Below are positions 18,854 through 28,228 of a stretch of DNA of 64,000 nt, piece by piece (the first letter of the stretch is position 1; every line of letters begins with the position of its first letter). A program made the position numbers and the translations under genes. The DNA is from CAYVKM01 sp964452045 (lineage in GTDB: Bacteria > Calditrichota > Calditrichia > RBG-13-44-9): assembly GCA_964452045.1 (NCBI GenBank), contig CAYVKM010000004.1, positions 28,504-92,503 of the forward strand. The letters are read 5' to 3'. The notes beneath the pieces are model-generated. The model worked only from the letters and a program-made list of their open reading frames with translations. It ran no database searches and had not been told where the DNA came from.

Positions 18854-18904
18854 TTGCATTTTTTAAAAAATTTCTTAATATATGGTGTGTGGTTGAAAAT
18901 GGGG
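18854..18904 (+). promoter_or_regulatory. dcw cluster promoter with MraZ-box-like TGG repeats
   Basis: TTGCAT (18854-18859), 16-nt spacer, TAATAT (18876-18881). Immediately downstream are TGG-starting pentamers TGGTG (18883), TGGTT (18890) and TGGGG (18900). The last two are 10 nt apart, the period of the TGGG-type MraZ operator known from E. coli and Mycoplasma. The repeats overlap the predicted transcription start, so MraZ could repress its own operon. This is inferred from the pattern. Confidence 0.5.
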
Positions 18905-18935
18905 CAAATTCCATCGAATTTCACTAAAATCATCA

Positions 18936-19391
18936 ATGGATTGCATGGAAGAATATTTCGGACGATATAGGAATGTTTTGGATGCGAAGGGCAGGGTGAA
19001 TATGCCCGCCCGGTTCCGTGAGATGACCGACGCTTTGGCTGAAGGGAATCAAATTTTTATTCTCACTCGGGGGACTGAAAAGTATGTCGCAATGTTTCCT
19101 ATCGGGGAATGGCGCCGTAAAATTGTGGAATTAGAGCAAAATGTTGAAGACGGAGAGCAGCGTCGCATCCTTAATCGCCGAATTAATTTTCACGCCTCAC
19201 ACCAAAAAGTAGATAAACAAGGTCGCATTAACATTCCTGCAGAGCTTATCCAGTACGCCAATCTGGAAAAAGATGTGGTTGTGCTGGGTACCGGAAAGAA
19301 AATTGAAATTTGGAATCCCGAAGAGCTTAATAAATATCTCCAGAAAGCAGAAACCAAGTATCAAGAGCTCTCGAATTTCCTGGATTTTTAA
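18936..19391 (+). CDS. mraZ: Transcriptional regulator MraZ
   Basis: A DNA-binding repressor that heads the dcw cluster. The 151 residues contain two AbrB-like halves, each with the DxKGR-type loop: YRNVLDAKGRVNMPARFR (about 11-28) and HQKVDKQGRINIPAEL. A second ATG three codons downstream (MEEYFGRY) may be the true start. It begins the run of 15 co-directional cell-wall and division genes. Confidence 0.95.
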   Translation: MDCMEEYFGRYRNVLDAKGRVNMPARFREMTDALAEGNQIFILTRGTEKYVAMFPIGEWRRKIVELEQNVEDGEQRRILNRRINFHASHQKVDKQGRINIPAELIQYANLEKDVVVLGTGKKIEIWNPEELNKYLQKAETKYQELSNFLDF

Positions 19392-19408
19392 TTATATCGG
19401 CTTTTTAT

Positions 19409-20362
19409 ATGGCGCAGGAATTTTATCACATCCCGGTTTTGGCTGGGGAAGCGGTTGATTATTTAGTATGGGACCCTGAGGGTATTTATGTGGATTGTAC
19501 AGTCGGTGGTGGCGGTCATTCTGAACTCATCTTAGAAAAATTGAATGGGAAAGGAACGCTACTCTGTCTCGATGCTGACATAGATGCTATTAAGCAGGCA
19601 GGCGAAAGGTTGGCTAGTTTTTCTAATAAAATAATTAAAAGGGCATTCTTTGATCAACTGGATATTGTACTTATGCAGGAAAAATTATTACCTGCGAATG
19701 GATTTTTGTTTGATCTGGGAATTTCCTCCTATCAGATCGATAGGGAAGAGAAAGGTTTTTCCTTTAGTGAAAATGGGCCACTGGATATGAGGTTTAATAA
19801 ACAACAGCGATTTTCGGCATCCGATGTCGTCAACACTTATGTCGAAGAAAAATTAGGTGAAATCTTCAGAACCTTTGGCGAAGAAAGGTACTGGCGAAAA
19901 ATTGCCCGCCAGGTTGTTAAAGCACGATCTGCAAAAAACATCAACACTACCGGAGAGTTGAAAGATATCATTTCCTCGGTGACCCCGGATAGATTTCGGA
20001 ACAAAACTCTGGCTCGGATTTTCCAGGCAATCCGGATAGAAGTGAATCAGGAATTGGAAAGACTGAAAACAGCCTTAAACAAAGCGTTTGATTCTTTGCG
20101 GATCAATGGGCGAATTGTCGTGATAAGCTATCATTCCTTAGAAGACCGGATTGTAAAAGAGTTTTTTCGCTACAAAGAACTGGATTGTATCTGTCCTCCG
20201 GATTTTCCCCAGTGCCTTTGTGATAAAGAAAAAGAAATGAAGATTCTCACCAAAAAACCCATTCAGCCATCAGCAGCAGAAATTGTGGATAATCCAAGGG
20301 CCAGGAGCGCCAGAATGCGGGTGGCGGAAAAAATTGTTGAGTTCAAGGACCTGGTTAAATGA
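19409..20362 (+). CDS. rsmH: 16S rRNA (cytosine1402-N4)-methyltransferase
   Basis: A SAM-dependent methylation of C1402 in the ribosomal P site. The 317 residues show HIPVL near the N-terminus, the SAM loop DCTVGGGGHS, the active-site segment GPLDMRF and the late SYHSLEDRIVKEFF block with a Cys-rich turn (CICPPDFPQCLC). It ends in an ATGA overlap with ftsL. Confidence 0.96.
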   Translation: MAQEFYHIPVLAGEAVDYLVWDPEGIYVDCTVGGGGHSELILEKLNGKGTLLCLDADIDAIKQAGERLASFSNKIIKRAFFDQLDIVLMQEKLLPANGFLFDLGISSYQIDREEKGFSFSENGPLDMRFNKQQRFSASDVVNTYVEEKLGEIFRTFGEERYWRKIARQVVKARSAKNINTTGELKDIISSVTPDRFRNKTLARIFQAIRIEVNQELERLKTALNKAFDSLRINGRIVVISYHSLEDRIVKEFFRYKELDCICPPDFPQCLCDKEKEMKILTKKPIQPSAAEIVDNPRARSARMRVAEKIVEFKDLVK

Positions 20363-20739
20363 TACAGAAACGGAAGCCGAAAGGAAAAACAATCTATCAT
20401 ATGAAAAAAGGTGCCACGAATGTGGTTACCAATTTTCTATCTGCTTTTAGCATTTTCATCATTTTACTTTTTCTTACCGGTTTCTTCATTTTTTTTCAGT
20501 GGAAAAATGTCATGTTTCGTTCCGTTCTCACTCAAATAGACAGGCTCTCAGAAGAAATTCTGGTTTTGAATAACGAAAAAGCCCGGCTGGAAACCACCAG
20601 GAATGAATTGCTGAAAACAGTTCCGGAAAAAGCGGAGAAAAAACTTGGACTTGTTACCTCAGTAAATGCAGGTCAAAAACTTATTGTAGATAAAAAACAG
20701 TATGTGCTCTATGAAGAAAAAGATAAACAAATACCATAA
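20359..20739 (+). CDS. ftsL: FtsL-like cell division protein
   Basis: A bitopic divisome protein of 126 residues. A basic N-terminus is followed by one membrane helix (about 27-48) and a periplasmic coiled coil (about 55-90, ILVLNNEKARLETTRNELLK). Sequence conservation in this family is low; the call rests on size, topology and position between rsmH and ftsI. It probably pairs with a DivIC/FtsB homologue elsewhere. The 3' end overlaps the ftsI start by 38 nt. Confidence 0.82.
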   Translation: MIQKRKPKGKTIYHMKKGATNVVTNFLSAFSIFIILLFLTGFFIFFQWKNVMFRSVLTQIDRLSEEILVLNNEKARLETTRNELLKTVPEKAEKKLGLVTSVNAGQKLIVDKKQYVLYEEKDKQIP

Positions 20740-22840
20740 TTTATTGACGCCGTCACGACCATCCAGCGCTGGTTCAAACTTCCGTTTGATTCTTATTACT
20801 CTCTTTGTGGTAATCTGTTTTGGTCTGGTGGTCTATCGGTTGTTTACCGTCCAGGTTATAATGCATGACGAATATGAAGAGAAAGCCCTAAAGAATATTG
20901 AGAACCGGCATATCCTCCAGGCCAGGCGAGGTACCATTTTTGACCGGGCGGGTCGTCCCCTGGCCAAGGATGTTATACAATATTCTGTAGGAGTGGTCAA
21001 AAACCAGGTACAGGGTAAATCAAAATTAATTGATGCCTTATCTCGCCTTCCCGGTCAATCCCGTTCAATTATCCAGAGAAAACTAAAATCGGGTTTAAAT
21101 TTTGTATATCTGGCTCATAAGGTGCAGCCGGAAGACGCGGAAGTTCTGCATAAAATAAATGAACCCGGTTTGGTTTTGGAGAAACGATTTCTCCGCACTT
21201 ACCCATACAGCAGAAATGCGGCACAGGTGATTGGATTTTGTGATCTCGATAACCATGCTCTGGGTGGGATAGAGTACCAGTATAATCAATTCTTGCAGGG
21301 AAAGTCCGGCTGGAAGATTTACCAGCGGGATGCACTGGGCAACCAGTTACCAAATCTGGATTTTCCGGGCCAGGATCCGATTGATGGATTTGACATTTAT
21401 CTCTCTCTGGATATGGAATATCAGACTATTGTTGAGGATGGGTTGCGAAGCGCTGTAGAAAATGCCAAAGCCACCGAAGGTGTAGCGATTCTGATGGATC
21501 CCAATTCCGGAGAAATTTTAGCGCTTTCTAATTATCCCCAGTTTGATGCTAATGAAGCAAATAGATATGATACAGTCGACCGGAAAAACCGGGCTGTTAC
21601 CGATATTGTTGAGCCGGGTTCCACATTTAAAATAGCTATGCTGGCTACTGCCTTGGAGAGAATTCATCTTAATATTGATAAGGATATCTATTTCTGCGAG
21701 AATGGTTCGTACCGGTTGTATGGAAGCAAAGTTGTTGATCACAAGGGCTATGGCTGGTTAACACCACGCAGGATCATCGAAAATTCCAGTAATATCGGCA
21801 CCATGAAAATTGCCGCCGATGTAAAACCGGAACTTTTTTATAAATACATCCGGAATTTGGGTTTTGGTATGATAACCGGGATCGATCTACCGGGAGAAAG
21901 TCAGGGAATTCTCCATCCGTTGAATAAGGCTTCTAAACTTACCCACTTTTTTATGAGTATTGGTTATGAAATTGGCGTTACACCCATCCAGTTGATAAAT
22001 GCGTATACAGTTGTCGCTAACGGCGGTAAGTTATATACCCCTCATCTAATGAAACAAATTTTGGGACCGAATGATACGATTCTGAAACAAAACAAGTCCG
22101 CGGTCGTCCGGCATGTTCTCTCAGAAGAAACCAGCTCAGTCATCAGGGAAATATTGTGCGGTGTGGTGGAGAAGGGCACCGGCAAAGCGGCCAATATTGA
22201 AGGGATTCAGGTGGCCGGAAAAACCGGGACCGCCCAATTGTATGATCCGAAAACGAAATCCTATAATTCAAAAAAGCACCTTGCCTCTTTTATCGGATTC
22301 TTTCCGGCTGAACATCCCCAATACGTACTTCTGGTAATGATTCGCCAACCGCAGGGTGATTTTTATGGCGGACTCGTTGCTGCACCAGCATTTAAGAATA
22401 TTGCCAGACGCATCATCAGTTTAGCCTCTTTGGAAAATCTTGAACTGGCGCAACTTAGTTTAAGCCAAAATCAAAATAGTGGGGATATTTTACCTCATGT
22501 TGAAAATTTAAATGTGGAACTGGCATGCAAAATACTTGAAGAATCAAATATGGATTATAAAATCTCCGGCTCAGGGCCAATAGTAATCAAGCAGAAAGAG
22601 TTAGTGGAAGATGAAAAAATAACAGGTTTGATGCTCTATCTGGGAAAATCTGCCGAGGAAAATATTTCGATAATGCCTTCACTCACTGGATTATCTATGA
22701 AAGAGGCAATAAGCTCATTATCTAATTTAAAATTAAACCCTTTGATTGAGGGAAATGGGGTGGTGGTCAATCAGATTCCCAAACCGGGCGCTAAGATAAA
22801 TAAAGATATTTCAATAAAACTAATATGTAAACCCTCATGA
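20702..22840 (+). CDS. ftsI: Division-specific peptidoglycan transpeptidase with PASTA domains (PBP2x/FtsI type)
   Basis: A class B penicillin-binding protein that cross-links septal peptidoglycan with FtsW. It has 712 residues. A membrane helix lies at about 27-50, followed by a dimerisation/pedestal domain. The transpeptidase has S307-x-x-K (STFK), S362-S363-N364 and K507-T-G. Two PASTA-like repeats follow (about 590-655 and 656-712). PASTA tails are typical of Gram-positive PBP2x/SpoVD and also occur in some Gram-negative phyla. An alternative ATG at 20711 gives MKKKINKY. It overlaps murE by 4 nt (ATGA). Confidence 0.95.
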   Translation: MCSMKKKINKYHNLLTPSRPSSAGSNFRLILITLFVVICFGLVVYRLFTVQVIMHDEYEEKALKNIENRHILQARRGTIFDRAGRPLAKDVIQYSVGVVKNQVQGKSKLIDALSRLPGQSRSIIQRKLKSGLNFVYLAHKVQPEDAEVLHKINEPGLVLEKRFLRTYPYSRNAAQVIGFCDLDNHALGGIEYQYNQFLQGKSGWKIYQRDALGNQLPNLDFPGQDPIDGFDIYLSLDMEYQTIVEDGLRSAVENAKATEGVAILMDPNSGEILALSNYPQFDANEANRYDTVDRKNRAVTDIVEPGSTFKIAMLATALERIHLNIDKDIYFCENGSYRLYGSKVVDHKGYGWLTPRRIIENSSNIGTMKIAADVKPELFYKYIRNLGFGMITGIDLPGESQGILHPLNKASKLTHFFMSIGYEIGVTPIQLINAYTVVANGGKLYTPHLMKQILGPNDTILKQNKSAVVRHVLSEETSSVIREILCGVVEKGTGKAANIEGIQVAGKTGTAQLYDPKTKSYNSKKHLASFIGFFPAEHPQYVLLVMIRQPQGDFYGGLVAAPAFKNIARRIISLASLENLELAQLSLSQNQNSGDILPHVENLNVELACKILEESNMDYKISGSGPIVIKQKELVEDEKITGLMLYLGKSAEENISIMPSLTGLSMKEAISSLSNLKLNPLIEGNGVVVNQIPKPGAKINKDISIKLICKPS

Positions 22841-24300
22841 TGTCTGTTAAAGCGATGTTGGAAAAGATTCCGGTTCTGTCGGTAACTGGTGACCGTAAAA
22901 TTTATTTTGATGATATCCAGTATGATTCCCGGAAAATCCAAAAGGATGCCGCCTTTATTGCCATTCGCGGTTTTAATGTCGACGGGCATCTTTTCGCCAA
23001 ATCTGCTTACGATAATGGGGCGAGGGTATTTTTTGTCGAGGATGAAATCCAATTTCCCGAAGCGACTGTTGTGCAGGTTCCGGATACCCGGGCTTTACTT
23101 CCGGAAATTGCCCGGGTGTTCTTTGACTATCCGGATCAAAAAATGAAAATAGTAGGCATCACCGGTACCAATGGAAAAACCACTACTGCCTACTTGCTTT
23201 ATTCGATCCTTAAACAAGCGCATTGGCATCCGGGATTAATTACCACAGTTGATTATTTCGATGGCGAGGAATTCCGGCGTTCCGAACGCACCACCCCGGA
23301 GTCACTGGATCTGATCAGACTTTTTTCCCACATGGTGAATCATCATCTGAAAAGCGTGGTGATGGAAGTGTCCTCCCATGCCCTGAGCCTGTACCGGGTG
23401 GATGGTATTCATTTTGATGCTGGTATTTTTACAAATTTGGGACGGGATCATCTCGATTTTCATAAGACCATGGAGGAATATTTTAAGGCAAAGTATAAAC
23501 TGTTTGAAAAATTTTCGGAATTTCAGAAAGCGGTATTGAACCTGGATGATCCTTATTCCCGCCGAATAATGAAATCCACCTCCGGCGAAGTTTTTACCTT
23601 TTCCTTCAGTGATAAATCAGCCATGGTGTATCATCTTTCTCACTATATGGATGCCAAAGGGATGCAGGTTAAAATTGCTGTCCCATCCGGTGAATTAGAT
23701 ATACAGACATCGCTTCTCGGAGAATATAATATTTACAATATTATGGCGGCAGTTGCTGCAGCTCTGAGTCTGGGCATCAACGAAAATTTTATTATTGATG
23801 GCATAAATCAGGTCAAAAATATTCCCGGCCGATGCGAAAGGTATAATTCTTCTAAAGGTACCAGTATCTATCTGGATTATGCCCACACTCCGGATGCTTT
23901 AAAAAGAATATTACAGGCTATCTGGAGGACTAAACCAAAAAATCTGATCGTGGTTTTTGGTGCGGGTGGTGCCCGGGATAAGGGTAAACGTCCTGAAATG
24001 GGCAAAGCTGCCGGGGAATATGCGGATATCATTATCCTGACCAACGATAATCCCAGAAATGAAGATCCCGATCAGATCATTGCTGATATACTTGCAGGCA
24101 TAACTGACCGGGATAAGGTCCGGATTATTCCCGATCGCAAAGAGGCAATATTAACCGCCCTGCAACTTGCGGGATCTAAAGACAGTGTCCTGATTGCCGG
24201 AAAAGGGCATGAGAATTATCAGGAAATCGGCGAGCGCAGAATTCCTTTTGATGATCATAAAATTATCGAGGAGTTCTTAAAAACCTCGGGCAAGAATTAA
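22837..24300 (+). CDS. murE: UDP-N-acetylmuramoyl-tripeptide synthetase MurE (DAP type)
   Basis: An ATP-dependent ligase adding the third residue to UDP-MurNAc-dipeptide. It has 487 residues. The P-loop GTNGKTT is at 110-116. The DNPR motif at 404-407 (D404, N405, P406, R407) is the signature for meso-diaminopimelate, so the peptidoglycan is probably DAP type. A carbamylated-lysine segment (MEEYFKAKYKLF) is also present. Its start overlaps ftsI by 4 nt and murF follows after 31 nt. Confidence 0.96.
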   Translation: MMSVKAMLEKIPVLSVTGDRKIYFDDIQYDSRKIQKDAAFIAIRGFNVDGHLFAKSAYDNGARVFFVEDEIQFPEATVVQVPDTRALLPEIARVFFDYPDQKMKIVGITGTNGKTTTAYLLYSILKQAHWHPGLITTVDYFDGEEFRRSERTTPESLDLIRLFSHMVNHHLKSVVMEVSSHALSLYRVDGIHFDAGIFTNLGRDHLDFHKTMEEYFKAKYKLFEKFSEFQKAVLNLDDPYSRRIMKSTSGEVFTFSFSDKSAMVYHLSHYMDAKGMQVKIAVPSGELDIQTSLLGEYNIYNIMAAVAAALSLGINENFIIDGINQVKNIPGRCERYNSSKGTSIYLDYAHTPDALKRILQAIWRTKPKNLIVVFGAGGARDKGKRPEMGKAAGEYADIIILTNDNPRNEDPDQIIADILAGITDRDKVRIIPDRKEAILTALQLAGSKDSVLIAGKGHENYQEIGERRIPFDDHKIIEEFLKTSGKN

Positions 24301-24331
24301 AAATGAATGATAGCGGGTATTAGTTGAGTAT

Positions 24332-25720
24332 ATGGAACAGATCAATCTGAATAAGTTTATCGGTCAGTCAGAGACAGTGGTTGAGACCAGGGATATCCCG
24401 GCGGTTTTTATGGTCAAGCATTTTTCCATCGATTCCCGGACTATTGAAAAAGGAGATGCGTTTATTGCCATAAAAGGAGAACGGGTTGACGGACATCAGT
24501 ATATCAATCAGGCGCTGGAAAAAGGGGCCTCGTTGCTGGTGATCGATCAAAATTGTCCGATCGAGAATATGCAAAAGGGGATGCCTCTCCTGAAGGTTAT
24601 GGATACCACCCGATTCCTGATGGAATTTTCCGGATGGTACCGCAGGCTTTTTGACATCCCGGTTATCGGATTGACCGGTTCTTCGGGAAAAACAACCACC
24701 AAGGAATTTCTGGCCGCTATTCTTCAATTGCGCTATCATCTAGTAAAAACCGAAGGTAACAGAAATAATTTTATCGGTGTCCCGCTTACCCTGCTTAATC
24801 TTGCCAAGGATGCCGAAATCGCGGTTATCGAGATGGGCACAAACCACCCCGGAGAAATTGCAGAACTTACCAATATTGTTCAACCTACTATTGCGACTAT
24901 TACCAATATCGGAACCGGACACATAGGATTCTTTGGTTCCCGGGAAGCGATTTATGCTGAAAAAAAGACACTCTTCGATAAACTTGAGAATGGATCAGTC
25001 ATTTTTTTGAATATGGAAGATCCGTACTTACGAAACTGCCAGCGAAAGGGTATTTCTGTTAAAAGGGTGGGATTATCAGAGAATGCGGAATACTTCGCAG
25101 AATTAACCGGAGTCGATCGGTTCGGCTGTATTTTATTCAGGGTCAATCATGGCCCTGAGATCCAGCTTAAAGTACCAGGGCATCACCAGCTGATGAACGC
25201 TCTTCTCGCAGCTGCCATTTCCTTGCATTTGGGAATCTCTCCGGAGCTGGTGAAGAAAGGCCTGGAGAAGAAAATTGATTCAAACCAGCGGATGGAAATT
25301 TTCGAGGATGGTGGCATAATTTTTATCAATGATGCCTATAATTCTAATCCTCAATCCTTAGAAGCAGCAATTGATTACCTCTCAGAATTTAGAGCTAACT
25401 CCGGTGCAAGAAAATTTTTAATTGTTGGCGATATGCTGGAACTGGGAGATCAGAGTCAGGATTTGCATAGTCAGATTGGAAAATACCTGTTAAACCACCC
25501 GGTAGATTTCGTTTACGGATACGGCCCCTATTGCCAGATTCTGATAGAAAATGCCGGAAAAAATGGCTCTCCGGTGGGAGAAGCAATTTGGTTTGGCACC
25601 CATCAGGATATAGCAGAAACACTCAGGAAGCAACTGAAACAGGGTGATGTGGTGCTGATCAAAGGTTCGCGGGGGATGACCATGGAAAAGGTGTTGAGTT
25701 ATTTAGGAATAGGGAGATAA
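24332..25720 (+). CDS. murF: UDP-N-acetylmuramoyl-tripeptide--D-alanyl-D-alanine ligase
   Basis: Adds D-Ala-D-Ala to complete the UDP-MurNAc-pentapeptide. It has 462 residues. The P-loop TGSSGKTTTK is at 115-124, followed by TEGNRNNFIGVP, the MGTNHPGEI metal segment and the late DAYNSNPQS and VGDMLELG blocks. It ends 2 nt before the mraY ATG. No ddl gene is in the window. Confidence 0.96.
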   Translation: MEQINLNKFIGQSETVVETRDIPAVFMVKHFSIDSRTIEKGDAFIAIKGERVDGHQYINQALEKGASLLVIDQNCPIENMQKGMPLLKVMDTTRFLMEFSGWYRRLFDIPVIGLTGSSGKTTTKEFLAAILQLRYHLVKTEGNRNNFIGVPLTLLNLAKDAEIAVIEMGTNHPGEIAELTNIVQPTIATITNIGTGHIGFFGSREAIYAEKKTLFDKLENGSVIFLNMEDPYLRNCQRKGISVKRVGLSENAEYFAELTGVDRFGCILFRVNHGPEIQLKVPGHHQLMNALLAAAISLHLGISPELVKKGLEKKIDSNQRMEIFEDGGIIFINDAYNSNPQSLEAAIDYLSEFRANSGARKFLIVGDMLELGDQSQDLHSQIGKYLLNHPVDFVYGYGPYCQILIENAGKNGSPVGEAIWFGTHQDIAETLRKQLKQGDVVLIKGSRGMTMEKVLSYLGIGR

Positions 25721-25722
25721 CT

Positions 25723-26832
25723 ATGCTTGCAGATTTTCTCTATCAATTTAAGGACATTTTCTTCGGATTTAATCTGTTCCGGTATATAACCGTCCGGGCT
25801 GCTCTGGCGGCGATCACCGCTCTGTTGTTCAGCCTGTTTATCGGGCCGAAAATTATCAGGATTTTAAAAGCAAAGCAGATTGGTGAAGAGATCCGGGAAG
25901 ACGGACCTTCCAGTCATCAGCAAAAGGCGGGCACACCAACCATGGGCGGAGTAATCATTTTGGCCGGGATTGTTCTGGGTGTTCTGCTCTGGGCAAAAAT
26001 TAGCAATTTTTATATTCAGTTAACCTTTATTGCAACCCTGTGGATGGGACTGGTTGGTTTTATTGATGATTATTTGAAGTCGGTCAAAAAAGTGAAAAAA
26101 GGATTGGTGGGTCGGTATAAACTGGTCGGGCAAATTATTCTGGGACTCTTCATTGGCAGCATGATCTTTTTTAATCCGGACTATGTTTCAATCGGGATCA
26201 ACTCCAACACCAGCGCCCCTTTCTTTAAAAATCTGGAAATCGATTTCTGGTGGTTCTATATACCATTCGTAGTCTTTGTTATCACCGGTACCTCAAATGC
26301 GGTGAATCTCACCGATGGGTTGGATGGTCTGGCCACCGGTCTCATGGCTGTTGCCATACTGGCATTTGCCGGCATGAGCTATGTGACCGGAAATATAAAT
26401 TTTAGCGATTATCTGAATATTATCTATTTACCGGGATCAGGAGAATTAACGGTTTATTGTTTTGCCATCGTGGGTGCGGCCATGGGATTTCTCTGGTATA
26501 ACGCTTACCCGGCGGAGGTTTTTATGGGGGATACCGGAGCCCTGGCCCTTGGAAGTACCCTCGGCACCCTGGCAGTGCTTTTAAAGAAAGAGATACTTTT
26601 AGTGCTGATCGGTGGTGTATTCGTCGCCGAAGCTGTTTCGGTCATCATTCAGACCAGCTATTTTAAATACACCAAAAAGAAATATGGGAAAGGACGGCGG
26701 ATTTTTAAAATGGCGCCGCTCCATCATCATTTTGAACTCAAAGGCTGGCATGAATCCAAGGTAGTGACGCGTTTCTGGATTCTGGGGATTTTATTGACTC
26801 TGTTAAGCCTTACCACCTTTAAGGTGCGCTAA
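25723..26832 (+). CDS. mraY: Phospho-N-acetylmuramoyl-pentapeptide transferase
   Basis: A polytopic membrane enzyme making lipid I from UDP-MurNAc-pentapeptide and undecaprenyl phosphate. It has 369 residues with about ten helices. Signature sites are the DDxxK-like FIDDYLKS, NLTDGLDGL, FMGDTGALALG and APLHHHFELKGW. murD starts 13 nt downstream. Confidence 0.97.
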   Translation: MLADFLYQFKDIFFGFNLFRYITVRAALAAITALLFSLFIGPKIIRILKAKQIGEEIREDGPSSHQQKAGTPTMGGVIILAGIVLGVLLWAKISNFYIQLTFIATLWMGLVGFIDDYLKSVKKVKKGLVGRYKLVGQIILGLFIGSMIFFNPDYVSIGINSNTSAPFFKNLEIDFWWFYIPFVVFVITGTSNAVNLTDGLDGLATGLMAVAILAFAGMSYVTGNINFSDYLNIIYLPGSGELTVYCFAIVGAAMGFLWYNAYPAEVFMGDTGALALGSTLGTLAVLLKKEILLVLIGGVFVAEAVSVIIQTSYFKYTKKKYGKGRRIFKMAPLHHHFELKGWHESKVVTRFWILGILLTLLSLTTFKVR

Positions 26833-26845
26833 ACAAAGCAGAAAA

Positions 26846-28228
26846 ATGATAAGCATAACTTCAAATCTAAAAAATAATGTGGAACAACTGGCCGGTGCCC
26901 GTGTGGCAGTATTGGGAGCCGCCCGGAGTGGTGTTGCCGTATCGGTCTTAATGGCAGAAGCTGGTGCATCCGTTTTACTTAGCGATATAAAATCGGCAGA
27001 CCTTTTGGATCTACCTTATAAAAAATTATCGGAGAAGAATATAGAAGTGGTTACCGGAAAACACCCGGATAAAATACTGGGATTCGATTTAATTTGCATC
27101 AGCCCGGGAATTCCCTTAACCATCCCTGTCTTGGAAAAAGCTCAGGATAAAAATATTCCGATTGTTGGTGAAATAGAAGTGGCCTCCTGGTTTTGCTCGA
27201 GTCCGATTATTGCCATTACCGGTTCGAATGGGAAAACTACCACCACCACGCTCACCGGAGAGATCTTTAAGAAGAACTATCCCAATACAATTGTTGCAGG
27301 AAATATCGGAAGTCCCTTCACCGATTATGTGCTTCATTCTACCCCAAATGGCTTTGCGATCCTGGAAATAAGCAGTTTTCAGCTGGAGACCATTGTCAGC
27401 TTCCATCCCCGGACAGTGGTGTTTATGAACTTGACCCCTAATCACCTGGATCGTTACCCAAATTTCACTGCCTATGCTGAGGCCAAACTCAACATTCTTA
27501 AAAATCTCGAGGCTGAAGATATTATTATCTACAACAAAGATGATGAATTCCTTTCAAAATCTCTGCAAAATAATAATTGTCATAAAATGGTTTTCAGTCG
27601 CCAAGCTCATGACCAGGAAGGTGCTTATTGGAAAGATGATACTGTTTTTATCAATCTGGATAATAAATCCGAAGCGGTACCGATTTCCGAATATAAATTA
27701 CTGGGTCCACACAACCAATATAATATGACTGTCGCCACGCTGCTGGGAACCATCGCTAAAATTTCTCCGGAAGTGATTGCCAGCGAAATCGCTGCTTTTC
27801 CGGGGATTGAGCATCGGCTTGAGTTTGTGCGGGAAATTCAGGGAGTAAGGTTTATAAATGATTCGAAGGCTACCACGGTCGATTCTCTGGCATTTGCCTT
27901 ACAGAGTTTCCAAGAAAAGATAATTCTGATCGCCGGGGGGAAGGACAAAGGTGGCTCATATGATAAAATCAATGATCTTCTGGCCGCTAAAGTGAAGCAT
28001 GCGGTGCTTCTGGGCAATGCCGCGGAAAAAATGGAAAAAAGCTGGAAAAATGTTATTCCCTCATCCAGAGTGAATTCCCTGGTGGAAGCGGTGAATGCGG
28101 CTTATCAGCACGCTGGCAAAGGTGACATTGTCTTGCTATCTCCGGCCTGCTCCAGTTTTGATATGTTTCGGGATTATGAAGACCGAGGAGAAAAATTTAA
28201 ACAGATTGTAAAGAGTCTTAAAGCATGA
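26846..28228 (+). CDS. murD: UDP-N-acetylmuramoylalanine--D-glutamate ligase
   Basis: Adds D-Glu to UDP-MurNAc-L-Ala. It has 460 residues. An N-terminal Rossmann domain (VAVLGAARSGVAVS) precedes the ATP loop ITGSNGKTTTT with K130. NLTPNHLDRY, HRLEFVREIQGVRFINDSKATT and the late LLSPACSSFDMF block are all characteristic. It shares ATGA with ftsW. Confidence 0.96.
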   Translation: MISITSNLKNNVEQLAGARVAVLGAARSGVAVSVLMAEAGASVLLSDIKSADLLDLPYKKLSEKNIEVVTGKHPDKILGFDLICISPGIPLTIPVLEKAQDKNIPIVGEIEVASWFCSSPIIAITGSNGKTTTTTLTGEIFKKNYPNTIVAGNIGSPFTDYVLHSTPNGFAILEISSFQLETIVSFHPRTVVFMNLTPNHLDRYPNFTAYAEAKLNILKNLEAEDIIIYNKDDEFLSKSLQNNNCHKMVFSRQAHDQEGAYWKDDTVFINLDNKSEAVPISEYKLLGPHNQYNMTVATLLGTIAKISPEVIASEIAAFPGIEHRLEFVREIQGVRFINDSKATTVDSLAFALQSFQEKIILIAGGKDKGGSYDKINDLLAAKVKHAVLLGNAAEKMEKSWKNVIPSSRVNSLVEAVNAAYQHAGKGDIVLLSPACSSFDMFRDYEDRGEKFKQIVKSLKA

